From Channallabes apus (lineage: Eukaryota > Chordata > Actinopteri > Siluriformes > Clariidae): 64,000 nucleotides of DNA. Position numbers and translations under genes: made by a program. Below, piece after piece: positions 1-10,799 of this stretch; the first letter of the stretch is position 1; the number at the start of each line of letters is the position of its first letter. The stretch spans positions 248,001-312,000 of the forward strand of contig CM060131.1 of the NCBI GenBank assembly GCA_030522415.1, in the 5' to 3' direction. Under the pieces are notes generated by a model. The model was not told where the DNA came from. It did no database searches and saw nothing but the letters and a program-made list of their open reading frames with translations.

Positions 1-1116
1 TACCAACAATTTAGTTTGACGCCATTTACGCTCTAATTTCCGAGCAGTCTGTTTTAAAGTGCGCGTGTGATCGTTATACCAGGGAGCGAGTTTCTTATCT
101 CTAATAATTTTTCTTTTAGCTGGAGCTACATTATCTAAGGTACAACGAAGTGTCGACTCTAAATATTCAGTCGCCTGATCAAGTTCTGTGGGGTCAGACG
201 GTGGCCTAATCGAAGTTGGTAACTCTGGGAGATTACTGATAAAACTCCGTGTGGTAGTTGATGTGAATGTACGTTTAATACGGTAGCGCGGTGCTGTGTG
301 TACATTATCACTGTGACACACTTGAACGGAGACAAGATAGTGATCTGAGATAATTTCAGACAGTGGGATTGTGAATACATTTCTTATAATTAATCCGAAG
401 AATATTACTAAATCTAAAGTGTGACCTGCTTTATGAGTGGGTCCTACTACACACTGATTTACGCCTACGGAGTCCAGTATGGATATAAATGCTGTTCTCA
501 GAGGGTCTTCTGGATTCTCAAAATGAATGTTAAAATCTCCAGCAATTAACACTTTGTCTACAGAAACGACCAGCTCGGAGATGAAATCCGCAAATTCACT
601 AAGAAATTCAGAATACGGCCCTGGAGGTCTGTAAATTATAATTAGTGGAATCGACTGAGCTGATTTAATATACTTAAATAGACTTATGTTACTATAGAGA
701 ATTTCAAATGAGTTAAATTTGTGTCCGTGTTTTTGTATGATAGACAGATTATCATTACGAATAACTGCAACGCCTCCTCCTCTACCAGTTAACCGAGGCT
801 GGTGTATGTAGCTGTATCCAGGAGGACTAGCTTCATTTAGAGCTACATACTCGTCCTGTTTAACCCATGTTTCAGTGAAACAGAGTATATCAAACGCCTG
901 ATCTGTGATAATTTCATTAACAATAACTGCTTTAGATGCGAGAGATCTAATATTTAACAATCCTATCTTCAGATCAGAGGTGCCGGCTGCGCATTCAGTA
1001 TGATCTGAGTTTGTGGTCTTTATGTTAATTAAATTATTGAAACAGACTTTGAGTCTTTCTACATTTTTGCTTAGATCGGGGAACAGACACAGTCTCAATA
1101 AGGTTAGTCCAAACAT
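1..1116 (-). mobile_element. L2-type LINE, endonuclease ORF, runs off the left edge
   Basis: Reading leftward from an ATG at 1116, the frame is open for 372 codons to position 1. It encodes an apurinic-type endonuclease of an L2/CR1-group non-LTR retrotransposon, which nicks target DNA to prime reverse transcription. Motifs appear in the expected order: LLNIRSLASK (about 955), CFTETWVKQD (about 880), IYRPPGPYS (about 625), GDFNIHFENPEDP (about 540), GPTHKAGHTLDLV (about 440) and the catalytic ISDHYLV (about 350). The segment nearest the edge (APWYNDHTRTLKQTARKLER) is the linker that precedes the reverse transcriptase in this group. The ATG follows a stop at 1140-1138, so the true start is uncertain. 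It is the only mobile-element frame in the window with no visible lesion, but its RT lies outside. Confidence 0.85.
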
Positions 1117-1492
1117 GAAAATTCGTTCAATAATTACTCAGATTTATATATTCATTTGCATTTATATGCTTCTGTCCAATGCAACAAACACTATATTCAA
1201 GGTATTAATAAATTGTATAATTAATAAGAAAATGCTTTACCAGGAAATCATCAAAGAGATCCTCTTCAGATTCATGTCTCATCTTTACGCTTTGTTTCTG
1301 TGAAACTATTTACATTGTATCATTACATAATCTTTTATTCGTACAACTACATTTAGGCATTTCTTCATCTTTTGTAAGTTTTGCCTTTATCCAAAGTAAA
1401 TTACAAAAGAGGAAGGCATCAAGCATGTCAAGCAGTGCTACTAACACAAAGTTTCTGACACCGTTAGAAAAATACAAGATAGAACAGCGAGG
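1117..1492. other. AT-rich stretch, nothing recognised
   Basis: Low GC sequence between the L2 endonuclease frame and the R1 repeat. Possibly the 5' part of the same L2 copy. I see no coding signal or terminal repeat. Confidence 0.4.
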
Positions 1493-2083
1493 GATTAAGG
1501 AATAAGTGAGAAGCAAGAATCATGTGTGGAAAGATTAAGCATGCAGGGTCACAGGATGACTCGACTTATTTTTATTGTCTGCAATGCGATTTAGACAAAT
1601 TAGAGCTGCTGTCAATACTGTATGAACATATGTACAGGTTCTTTACAGTTGAAATTTAACTTGTAACTTATTAATAAAAAAACGTTTATTGCTAGTGCTC
1701 TTTTACCATTTAATGCTTTAACTCAGTTTGTTCAGAAATGGCATCTCACTGGCGAGGCTTTGTCTGAACACGCCGTTTTCACGAGGTGTGGGGGTAAGAA
1801 ACACACATCTCGGTGTATTAATCCGCGTGCTCGGTTCGTTATTTATTTATTTACCACAGGACCCCTGGGGGGCTCCGTAGGTTCAGGTTTTTACACGAAA
1901 GCGGTGTTTTGTGAATCTCCACACTATTAAAAACTGAAATATTGCTAATTGTAAGTCCTGAGATTAAGATGAACATTAATTGGGAGTCATGAAAGCGAGA
2001 ATCACATCCAAAAAAGAAAGCTAAACTTACCTCGAACACGACAAACTCCATCTCCAGCCACGCCGTCTTATACCTCCATGATG
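1493..2083. repeat. R1 repeat, copy 1 (truncated by L2)
   Basis: About 590 bp that match 23184-23818 in the same orientation with scattered substitutions and small indels. Shared blocks include GTGAGAAGCAAGAATCATGT near the start and TTAATTGGGAGTCATGAAAG near the end. On the minus strand both copies keep a short open frame (around 2051-1851 here) and a consensus-like splice donor, TTCGAG followed by GTAAGTTT. Copy 1 stops abruptly at 2083, where a 5'-truncated L2 begins, while copy 2 continues. I do not recognise the family. Weaker echoes occur near 42900 and 43920. Confidence 0.65.
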
Positions 2084-4185
2084 ATTAATTCTTCATTATA
2101 TCTAGGTCACGTCCCTAAACCTTTCAAGTTAGCAGTTAAGCCGCTTCTTAAAAAATCTAATTTGGACGCGAATGAAATAAATTACAGACCGATTTCAAAC
2201 CTTCCGCTCATATCAAAAATACTAGAAAAAGTAGTATCAGCTCAAATATGCACATTCTTGCAGGATAACAACATCCTTGAAGAATTTCACTCAGGTTTCA
2301 GGCCCCATCATAGCACAGAAACTGCACTAGTTAAGATTACAAACGACTTGTTTTTAGCTTCAGACCAAGGCTGCATCTCATTGCTAGTCCTGCTCGATCT
2401 TAGTGCTGCATTCGACACTGTAGATCATAATATTCTCATACTGTAGATCGCTTACAAAATTATATAGGTATTCAGGGACAGGCATTAAAATGGTTTAGAT
2501 CATACCTGTCTGATCGCTACCATTTTGTAGATCTAAATGGAGAACCATCTGGTGTAATGCCAGTGAAATATGGGGTCCCACAAGGGTCAGTTTTAGGACC
2601 TCTGTTGTTCTCAATATACAGTACATGCTTCCCTTGGGTAACATCATTAGAAGACATGGGATTAGTTTCCATTGTTATGCTGATGATACCCAATTATATA
2701 TCTCAACAAAACCAGACGAAATTCCTAAGTTGTCTAGATTAACTGAGTGTGTCCAGGACATAAAAGATTGGATGACCAATAACTTTCTTTTATTACATTC
2801 AGATAAGACAGAGATATTCCTTATTGGCCCCAAAACCAGCACACAACAGCTTTCACAATTCAGCCTGCGCTTAGAAGGATGTACTGTTACTACCAGCAGT
2901 AAAAGACCTGGGCGTAATATTAGACAGTAACTTGTCTTTTGAAAATCACATTTCAAATATCACAAAAACAGCCTTTTTCCATCTTCGAAATATTGCTAAA
3001 CTTAGAAACATCTTATCTGTATCTGATGCAGAAAAGCTAGTTCATGCATTCATGGCCTCCAGACTGGACTATTGTAATGCATTACTAGGTGGTTGTCCTG
3101 CATCCTCAATGAACAAGCTTCAGTTAGTCCAAAATGCAGCCGCCAGGGTTCTCACTAGATCCAGAAAATATGATCATATAACCCCAATATTATCATCTCT
3201 GCACTGGCTACCTGTTCAGTTTAGAATAAATTACAAAACAGTATTACTTACATACAAGGCCTTAAATGGTTTAGCTCCCACATACCTAACCAGTCTTCTG
3301 ATACGCTACAATCCACCACGTGCCTTAAGATCACAAAGCTCCGGACTTCTGGTAGTTCCCAGAATTTCAAAATCTACAAAAGGGGGTAGGGCATTTTCAT
3401 ATTTAGCTCCAAAGCTTTGGAATAGCCTTCCAGACAGTGTTCAGGGAGCAGACACGGTTTCCCAGTTCAAAAGTAGACTCAAGACGCATCTTTTTAATCT
3501 TGCATACACATAACTCATCCCATAATCTCATACTCCAGTACACCTATCCCGAATGGCAACTACACTAATTCTCCCCATCTGTTCTGTATTTCTCTACCCA
3601 TCCCGAGGCATCGGGAGATTTTGCCAGCTTCAGTAGACAAAGGACAACCCTGCGAGGTTCCTGAGGCATCCAGAGAAGGACCAGCTCCAGCTGGATTCAG
3701 CTTTATGATGGTTGGAGCTACACATGCTGCTCCTGTGCTTCCAGTGATCCAGACCTCATCTGCCCTCTGCACCTACTGACTCGTCCCTATGCTGAACTGG
3801 TCTTCATGTCAATTTAAATAATTTCTGTCATATTGAATTTTCACCTGCACAACACACAAGATGTTATATCATTTCTATCTGTTATCACCCAAATGAGGAT
3901 GGGTTCCCTGTTGAGTTCTTCTCAAGGTTTCTTCCTAATGCCATCTCAGGGAGTTTTTCCTTGCCACCGTCGCCGTCACCCTTGGCTTGCTCATCAGAGA
4001 GATTTAATTCATTCGTCTCATTATTATCTACACATTTTTCTCACACATACACACTTCCAATTATTTTCTTTTCTAAAATTATTTTGTTGTAAATTTTCTT
4101 TCATTTTTGTGAAGCTGCTTTGAGACAATGACCATTGTTAAAAGCGCTACATAAATAAAATTGAATTGAAAATTGAATCTGCAAA
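2084..4185 (+). mobile_element. L2-type LINE, 5'-truncated, reverse transcriptase and 3' tail
   Basis: The reverse transcriptase reads [47 protein letters not shown], the catalytic [10 protein letters not shown] (about 2680) and the C-terminal SRLDYCNALLGGCP and LHWLPVQFRINYKT. At least three frame breaks (near 2443, 2620 and 2885) make it non-functional. After the stop at 3513 come a long 3' UTR and the usual L2 end: GCTGCTTTGAGACAATG, then ATAAATAAAATTGAATTGAA. The 5' end cuts into the R1 repeat, as expected for a target-primed, truncated insertion. Confidence 0.9.
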
Positions 4186-4189
4186 CATC

Positions 4190-4813
4190 ATGGTCCATGG
4201 AGGCTCCTGTCTATCCCCAAAACAAGAATTGGCTCACAGACGATTCTTGATGCACACCCACCTTCACCTTAAACTGTTCTGTCACACCTCCAGCACATCT
4301 CACCACTGTCTTACAGTTCTCATACATGTCCTGCACCATTCAAACATACTTTTTTGCCCCTCCAGACTTCCTTATACAATACCACAGCAATGAAACCATA
4401 TTGCTGCTTACAAATGCTCACCTCTGCTCTTAACCTAGAGTCTACTACTCTTTCCCAAATCTTCATTGTATGGCTCATCATCTTTCTTGTAGTTGCCACA
4501 GCTCTGCACATCACCCTTGGTCTTAAAGATTGAAACCAATACACTTCTCCATTCCTCTAGAATCCTCTCTCTCTCAAAGATCTTATTAAACAGACTAGTC
4601 AGAAACTTATATACCTAAACAGGTATGTCATCAGGACCAATCTCGTTTCCACTCTTTATCCTCTTCAGCGACTTCCTCACCTCACTCTTACCAACTTTTG
4701 CTATTTCCTGCTCTACAACAGTCACCTGTTCTACTCTTCTTTTTCATTCATTTTCCTCATTCATCAACTCTTCAAAGTACCCCTTCCCATCACCCTCCTG
4801 GCACCTGTCAGTA
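4190..4813 (-). mobile_element. RTE-type LINE fragment, reverse transcriptase, left piece
   Basis: Read on the minus strand this gives HTMKIWERVVDSRLRAEV followed by CKQQYGF, the start of an RTE-clade reverse transcriptase. The upstream part (near 4790-4700) gives the linker that normally precedes it, with several stops. The young Tc1 at 4816 interrupts it at a TA, and matching RTE sequence resumes at 6448. It is a decayed fragment with no intact frame. Confidence 0.75.
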
Positions 4814-4815
4814 TA

Positions 4816-6445
4816 CAGTGGTGTGAAAAACTATTTGCCCCCTTCCTGATTTCTTATTCTTTTGCATGTTTGTCACACTTAAATGTTTCTGGTCATCAAA
4901 AACCGTTAACTATTAGTCAAAGATAACATAATTGAACACAAAATGCAGTTTTTAAATGAAGGTTTACGTTATTAAGGGAGAAAAAAAACTGGGAGAAAAA
5001 AAACTCTACATGGCCCTGTGTGAAAAAGTGATTGCCCCCCTTGTTATAAAATAACTTAACTGTGGTTTATCACACCTGAGTTCAATTTCTGTAGTCACCC
5101 CCAGGCCTGATTACTGCCACACCTGTTTCAATCAAGAAATCACTTAAATAGGAGCTACCTGACACAGAGAAGTAGACCAAAAGCACCTCAAAAGCTAGAC
5201 ATCATGCCAAGATCTAAAGAAATTCAGGAACAAATGAGAACAAAAGTAATTGAGATCTATCACTCTGGTAAAGGTTATAAAGCCATTTCTAAAGCTTTGG
5301 GACTCCAGCGAACCACAGTGAGAGCCATTATCCACAAATGGCAAAAACATGGAACAGTGGTGAACCTTCCCAGGAGTGACCGGCCGACCAAAATTACCCC
5401 AAGAGCGCAGAGACAACTCATCCGAGAGGCCACAAAAGACCCCAGGACAACATCTAAAGAACTGCAGGCCTCACTTGCCTCAATTAAGGTCAGTGTTCAC
5501 GACTCCACCATAAGATAGAGACTGGGCAAAAACGGCCCGCATGGCAGATTTCCAAGGCGCAAACCACTTTTAAGCAAAAAGAACATTAAGGCTCGTCTCA
5601 ATTTTGCTAAAAAAACATCTCAATGATTGCCAAGACTTTTGGGAAAATACCTTGTGGACCGACGAGACAAAAGTTGAACTTTTTGGAAGGTGCGTGTCCC
5701 GTTACATCTGGCGTAAAAGTAACACAGCATTTCAGAAAAAGAACATCATACCAACAGTAAAATATGGTGGTGGTAGTGTGATGGTCTGGGGTTGTTTTGC
5801 TGCTTCAGGACCTGGAAGGCTTGCTGTGATAGATGGAACCATGAATTCTACTGTCTACCAAAAAATCCTGAAGGAGAATGTCCGGCCATCTGTTCGTCAA
5901 CTCAAGCTGAAGCGATCTTGGGTGCTGCAGCAGGACAATGACCCAAAACACACCAGCAAATCCACCTCTGAATGGCTGAAGAAAAACAAAATGAAGACTT
6001 TGGAGTGGCCTAGTCAAAGTCCTGACCTGAATCCTATTGAGATGTTGTGGCATGACCTTAAAAAGGCGGTTCATGCTAGAAAACCCTCAAATAAAGCTGA
6101 ATTACAACAATTCTGCAAAGATGAGTGGGCCAAAATTCCTCCAGAGCGCTGTAAAAGACTCGTTGCAAGTTATCGCAAACGCTTGATTGCAGTTATTGCT
6201 GCTAAGGGTGGCCCAACCAGTTATTAGGTTCAGGGGGCAATTACTTTTTCACACAGGGCCATGTAGGTTTGGATTTTTTTCTCCCTAAAATAATAAAACC
6301 CCTCATTTCAAAACTGCATTTTGTGTTTACTTGTGTTATCTTTGACTAATAGTTAAATGTGTTTGATGATCCGAAACATTTTGTGTGACAAACATGCAAA
6401 AGAATAAGAAATCAGGAGGGGGGCAAATAGTTTTTCACACCACTG
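4816..6445 (+). mobile_element. Tc1 DD34E element, copy A
   Basis: A 1630-bp Tc1/mariner element flanked by TA (4814-4815 and 6446-6447). The ends start CAGTGGTGTGAAAAACTATT and finish as its complement. The inverted repeats extend roughly 210 bp on each side, with an inner repeat (CATGGCCCTGTGTGAAAAAG on the left, its complement before the right end), an IR/DR layout. It sits inside an antisense RTE fragment. Three near-identical copies occur at 25891, 54333 and 61312, all in the same orientation. Confidence 0.95.
5204..6230 (+). pseudogene. Tc1 DD34E transposase, copy A, broken
   Basis: The start MPRSKEIQEQMRTKVIEIY opens the paired helix-turn-helix domain that binds the terminal repeats (RRTTVRAIIHKW-type helix). 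The catalytic core follows: first Asp in LWTDETKVEL, GGGSVMVWGCF, second Asp in VLQQDNDPKHTS, and Glu in [11 protein letters not shown], with 34 residues between the second Asp and Glu. Length matches the usual 340 residues or so. Two lesions silence it: AAG to TAG at 5516-5518 inside the DNA-binding domain, and one extra A in an A-run near 5611 that shifts frame. After the shift the core reads through to GGPTSY and a stop at 6227. Confidence 0.93.
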
Positions 6446-6447
6446 TA

Positions 6448-6625
6448 TTTCCCTATCTTTAATCACTCTAACCTGCTGCACATCTTTCCCATCTTCATCT
6501 CTTTGATTTTGTGATTTTGCTACTTCCTGCTCCACAACAGTCACCTCTTTTACTTTTTGTATTTTATTTTCCTCAATCATCAACTCTTCAAAGTATTCCT
6601 TCTGTCTTCCCATCACCCTTTTCAA
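6448..6625 (-). mobile_element. RTE-type LINE fragment, right piece, partly duplicated
   Basis: The minus strand gives KEYFEELMIEENK and RDEDGKDVQQVRVIKD, the segment just before the RTE reverse transcriptase. Its first bases continue the 4190-4813 fragment across the Tc1 insertion. However, from about 6520 to 6620 it repeats sequence already present at about 4700-4800 (CTGCTCCACAACAGTCACCT and TCATCAACTCTTCAAAGTA). The RTE fragment was therefore either internally duplicated or comes from two insertions. Confidence 0.7.
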
Positions 6626-6831
6626 ATAGTCAAACTAATATAACAAGTGATTTCTCCAAATTCAACACAAATGGCCCCTTTTAATGATTACTATCATTTC
6701 AGAATTATTTAATCCCCTGGTCATTTCTATAGACAAAGCGTTAATTGCTGGAGACTTTAATATTCATTTTGAGAATCCAGAAGACCCTGTGAGAAAAGCA
6801 TTTTTGTCCATACTGGACTCAGTAGGAGTCA

Positions 6832-7131
6832 AAGCAGGTCGATTCCCATCTCTGTGTGCATGGAGATGCATGTTCTCCCCGTGCTAGGTGGGTTCCCTCC
6901 AGGTACTCTGGTTTCCTCCCACAGTCCAAAGATATGCAGGTTAGGCTAATTGGTGTTCCCAAATTGCCCGTAGAGTGCGAATGAGTGTGTGTGTGTGTGT
7001 GTGCCCTGCAATGAATTGGCACTCTATCCAGGGTGTACCCTGCCTCGTGCCCTAAGCCTCCTGGGATACGCTTCAGGTCCCCGCGACCCTGAATACAGGA
7101 TAAAGCGGTATAGAAGGTGAGTGAGTGAGAA
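6832..7131 (+). mobile_element. V-SINE (DANA/Mermaid-like), inserted in L2
   Basis: Contains the central domain typical of this fish SINE group: GCATGTTCTCCCCGTGCTAG, GGTTTCCTCCCACAGTCCAA, then a GT-rich tract, GGCACTCTATCCAGGGTGTA, and a terminal GTGAGTGAGTGAG tail. The RNA polymerase III head is mostly missing, so it is 5'-truncated. It splits the L2 endonuclease frame. Family assignment is from memory of the consensus. Confidence 0.75.
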
Positions 7132-7248
7132 ACTTGCTCCCTGGTACAATGATCACACACAGACTGCTCGAAAATTTTTATGTACTGTAAATAACATCAA
7201 ACTAAATTGTTAGGATTTCAAATAGCATGGAAGGAAAGTGTCCAGAAC

Positions 7249-7280
<32 letters not shown>
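7249..7280 (+). repeat. Poly-A run of about 31 bases
   Basis: An uninterrupted run of A inside the old L2. It could be the tail of a lost retroposed piece or simple slippage. Confidence 0.9.
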
Positions 7281-7284
<4 letters not shown>

Positions 7285-8820
7285 CGAGTGTTGCTAGATC
7301 AACACAACTGTTTGTTAGATTCTAAACCGACACATTTTGTCAAGCAAATAGTACAAGTATAAAATAGTATTAAAATACTTAATTCTGCACTCAGCAGTGG
7401 TTATGTTTCAAAGTCTTTTAAATTAGCAGCTGATCTTGACCCCTGTCAGTTGTCCAGGTACAGGACGATATCAAACCTTTCCTTTATCTCGAAGTTCCTG
7501 TAAAAGATAGTAGGAATAGCATACACAAACTGTTTTAGTCAGAATTTTCCCTCGTCACAGCACAGAGACAGCACTTGTTAAAGTAGTAAATAACCTCCTA
7601 TTGACCTCTGATCAGGGTTGTGTCTCTGCTTGTGTTACTTGACATCATTGATCATATAGTATTCTCTTAGAAAATGTAGTAGAATTTGTTTAAGGGAACG
7701 ACCCTCTCCTGGATTAGATTCTATTTGACTAATCGTTATCAGTTTGTAGATTTAAAGCGACTTAGAATTATTCTGCTTGTTCTTAAGTGAAGTTTGGTAG
7801 TCGTAAAAGGTTCAGTTTTAGGCCCACTGCTTTTTTCTCTTTACATGCTTCCTCTGGGCAACATAATTAACAAGCATGATATTAGTTTTCAATGTTATGC
7901 TGATACACATATGTCTCAGCAAAGCCAGAGAAAAGCCAGCTTAGTGAAGTCGAGCAATGTGTGAAGGACAAACTGGATGTTGATTAACTTCCTTCTGATT
8001 AATCCTGACAAGACAGAAGTTCTGGTACGAGAACCACATACAGCTAGAAGTAAGCTTTCTGATCACACTGTTCCATCTAAGTACAAACTTAAAAGACCTT
8101 GGTGTGATTATAGATTCCATTCTGTCATTTGAAGCTCATGTATTATCAGGATAGCATTCTTTCATATCAGAAATATTGGCAAGACAGGTCACTATCCTGC
8201 CAATATTTAGTGACAATATATTGTCACTAAACGCAGAAAAAATAGTTCATCCTTTCATCATCTCTAGGTTGGACTATTGTAACACCTTACTCTCTGGTTG
8301 TTTAACTAAGTGCATAAACGAGCGTCAGTTACTGTAGTTCAGGACTAGTGTAGGTAGTGTCTTGACTAGAACTAGAAGATTTAAGCACATCATCCCTACC
8401 TTATTCACACTACATTGTCCCAGTGAATCCTCGCATCGATTTTAACATACTACTTTTCACCAATAAAGCATTAAATGGTCTCATGCCACAATACGTGAGT
8501 GATCTGCTAGGAGGAGGAAGAGTCAGAGGTTGAGGATGACACAGAGCATAACCCTAGGAGGAAGACTTTGACACTGACATTTCTTTATAAATACTAGCTG
8601 AGCCTTCAATAACTAACTGGACTTATTCACATGAAAGGTGGGACTCAAGGTTTCCTAATAGAACATTACCCAACACATCATACTGCCTTCAACCAGCTTT
8701 CCTTCTTTTGGTACTTAATTCCATTCCAGAAAGTTCATCTCCCCTCCTCCACGTACGTAAAAAGTGCTTTCTCAGCTCCAGGACACCTGATTTAACTAAT
8801 TAACAGTCTTTTCTTAATTG

Positions 8821-8968
8821 AAGCGGATGTGGTAGAGCAGGGAGGCATTGTCGCACCTCCATGCTCGAGGGTTCCATTCCCACTTCAGAATTCCCGCATC
8901 TGTATGCATGGAGTTTGCATGTTCTCCCCATGCTAGGTGGGTTTCCTCCGGGGGCTCCACTGTGTCCA
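8821..8968 (+). mobile_element. V-SINE 5' part, truncated
   Basis: This holds the end missing from the copy at 6832: a tRNA-like head (GGTAGAGCAGGGAGGCATTG, box B-like GGGTTCCATTCC), then TGCATGGAGTTTGCATGTTC and GGTGGGTTTCCTCCGG. It breaks off before the GT tract and tail. Confidence 0.7.
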
Positions 8969-9069
8969 TTATATGCTCTCATAAAATAAATGTACGTTTT
9001 ACCCAGTATATTCATTAAAACACACAGCAACACAAAACTGCATGGTGTAGCAAAGTTTAATACATACAT

Positions 9070-10376
9070 GTTTATAAACAGAATGTACAGTGAAGTTCAT
9101 GTCAAAGGTGGTTGTTTTCATAAATATAAATTACTTTAATTGGTACTCCTTAAAGAATAAAGGGTTTCTTTGAAGAAAGAGAGATGAGTTCCAACTCCTT
9201 CTAACACCCATGCCTCTGTTCCATTGTGAGAAAGTGTTTTCCACTTCCACAGTCCATGACAGGCACCAACAATACTAAGCCTCTTTCCATCAAAGATCGT
9301 GTTTAAAAACCAAAATCCCAAAGGCCTCCTTTCTCTCTAGATACATGCACTACAAAAAGTATGAAAATTACTTCTACACCCTAGGTAGTGCAATATATGC
9401 CTCATTCAAGATAATGCCACTTTTCTTCTCAATGCAACATCCATAAAATCCCATTTTATTAGACAAAAGCATAAGGCACAGATGGAGGGGAAACTTAAAA
9501 AAAAAAACATTTTTACTAGCACAGAAATCTAATTTTGGCCTATTTGGGTGGGGTAACAAAAACTCAATGTTTACTGCTCCACAAGCTTTTGCTCCAATAC
9601 AGACATCCACTTGGCATCATGTCAACATTCGTACTGTTTCTAACTGGAAATTTGTAGAGTACAATTCTTTTAGTGCAATATCTGACAGTACCTAGGCAAA
9701 CAGCCACTGAAAAAAAGTACAGCTTTATGTTTAGTTACTTAGTGTTTCAACAAGTCCTGCACTGATGCAGATTTCCATCACTGTGTAATTGATTGGAGCA
9801 AATTTTATCTACACAATCAGCAAACTATGGGGATGTGGGGATTTTTCTTATATCATTTAATGAGGCGTATTACAAAAGTACAAATGACTATTTAAAACAC
9901 TTTAACTTTGCCATTAGCAAATCAGGTGATTTGGGAGCAGGGATAATGCTAAAATGTTCAAGACAGGGAGTGCTCATTTATAATACAGGATTTAAACAAC
10001 TCAGATTATTTTGCATCTAATATGTGGTTGAATATTATTTTTTCCTCCATAAAGCAACAGAAAAACTTTAATAACCGCACTGGGAATTCTCCATTTCCTT
10101 TTTACGACAGAAGATTAGACAAATAAGTGAGGCACTTCCAAGTTCCCAGATCCGGTCATACTTCAAATACTTTTTTTATATTTATTCAGTAGTCCACAGG
10201 ACTAACAGGGCTTTACTCTTTTATATAATTTTAGCCCCATAAGACCCAGAGAGCTAAACAAAAAGGAGGCTTGAGCTCCACTAATTGGATCATCAGTCTA
10301 CAGATGTAGGAGGGGACTGGTGTCCCCTTTTCTACCTGGTGCAAACATACACAGTCCACTAGCACAGAGAATTGAA
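9070..10376 (-). other. chd2: Probable 3' UTR of chd2
   Basis: This 1.3-kb stretch directly follows the chd2 stop codon on the minus strand and holds no mobile element I recognise, unlike its surroundings. Candidate polyadenylation hexamers on the minus strand (AATAAA) lie at about 10186-10181 and 9460-9455, and an ATTAAA near 9061. Which one is used, and where the UTR ends, cannot be told from the sequence alone. Confidence 0.5.
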
Positions 10377-10659
10377 TCAAGTCTTCCTGTTCCAATTAAG
10401 ATCTGGGTTGGGTTTGGGTTCCATGGTTCTCTCCAAGGGAGAGAGGGACTCAAGAGGCGATTTCAGCACCTGAGGTGAGCGTGGGTCAAGCAGGGGAGGG
10501 GGTTTGTCAGGGTGAAACGCCCTGTAATGATCAGGCCCCATAACACCCCGATGATCACCCACCCTTCGAAAGTCCTGACTGTAGCCCCCTCCACCTCCTC
10601 CCTGGTGGTAGCTTGCAGAGCGGTAGTCATCAGTGCGTCTCCTCTTTGGGTCTGGATGC
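10377..10659 (-). CDS. chd2: chd2, last coding exon
   Basis: Acceptor TTTTTTTACAG ends at 10660. The first base completes an Arg codon split from the exon at 24118. The exon encodes [14 protein letters not shown], a glycine-rich insert, [28 protein letters not shown] and the C-terminus [10 protein letters not shown] then [11 protein letters not shown], with TGA at 10379-10377. Human CHD2 ends in a close match (SPLERSLEQK, NPDYNWNVRKT), whereas CHD1 ends differently, so I assign CHD2. The tail is basic, His/Arg/Tyr rich and of low structural order. The intron to the previous exon is 13,458 bp and filled with mobile elements. Confidence 0.92.
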
Positions 10660-10799
10660 CTGTAAAAAAAATAAAAATAAAATAAAAAAATTATAGTTCA
10701 CAACATAAGGGACTATTGCATAACTATCTGATGCCTAAAATCTTTTTTAATTCCATGGACGTATCTACATACATCACTGTATCCAAGTCAATATCATAA

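Larger units (their letters stand above)
6626..8750 (+). mobile_element. L2-type LINE, old and decayed, with a SINE inside
   Basis: The endonuclease part reads IAGDFNIHFENPEDPVRKAF and ILDSVGV (about 6740-6830), then a V-SINE interrupts, and the linker resumes at 7132 (LAPWYNDHTQ-like). The reverse transcriptase is shredded but recognisable: [17 protein letters not shown] near 7555, [18 protein letters not shown] near 7810, QCYAD near 7895 and SRLDYCNTLLSGCL near 8265. Many stops and indels mark it as much older than the L2 at 2084. The 3' limit near 8700-8750 is approximate. Confidence 0.8.

Noticed and set aside
5805..6074. Minus-strand frame of 89 codons, repeated in all four Tc1 copies
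   Set aside because: It is the shadow of the transposase catalytic region.
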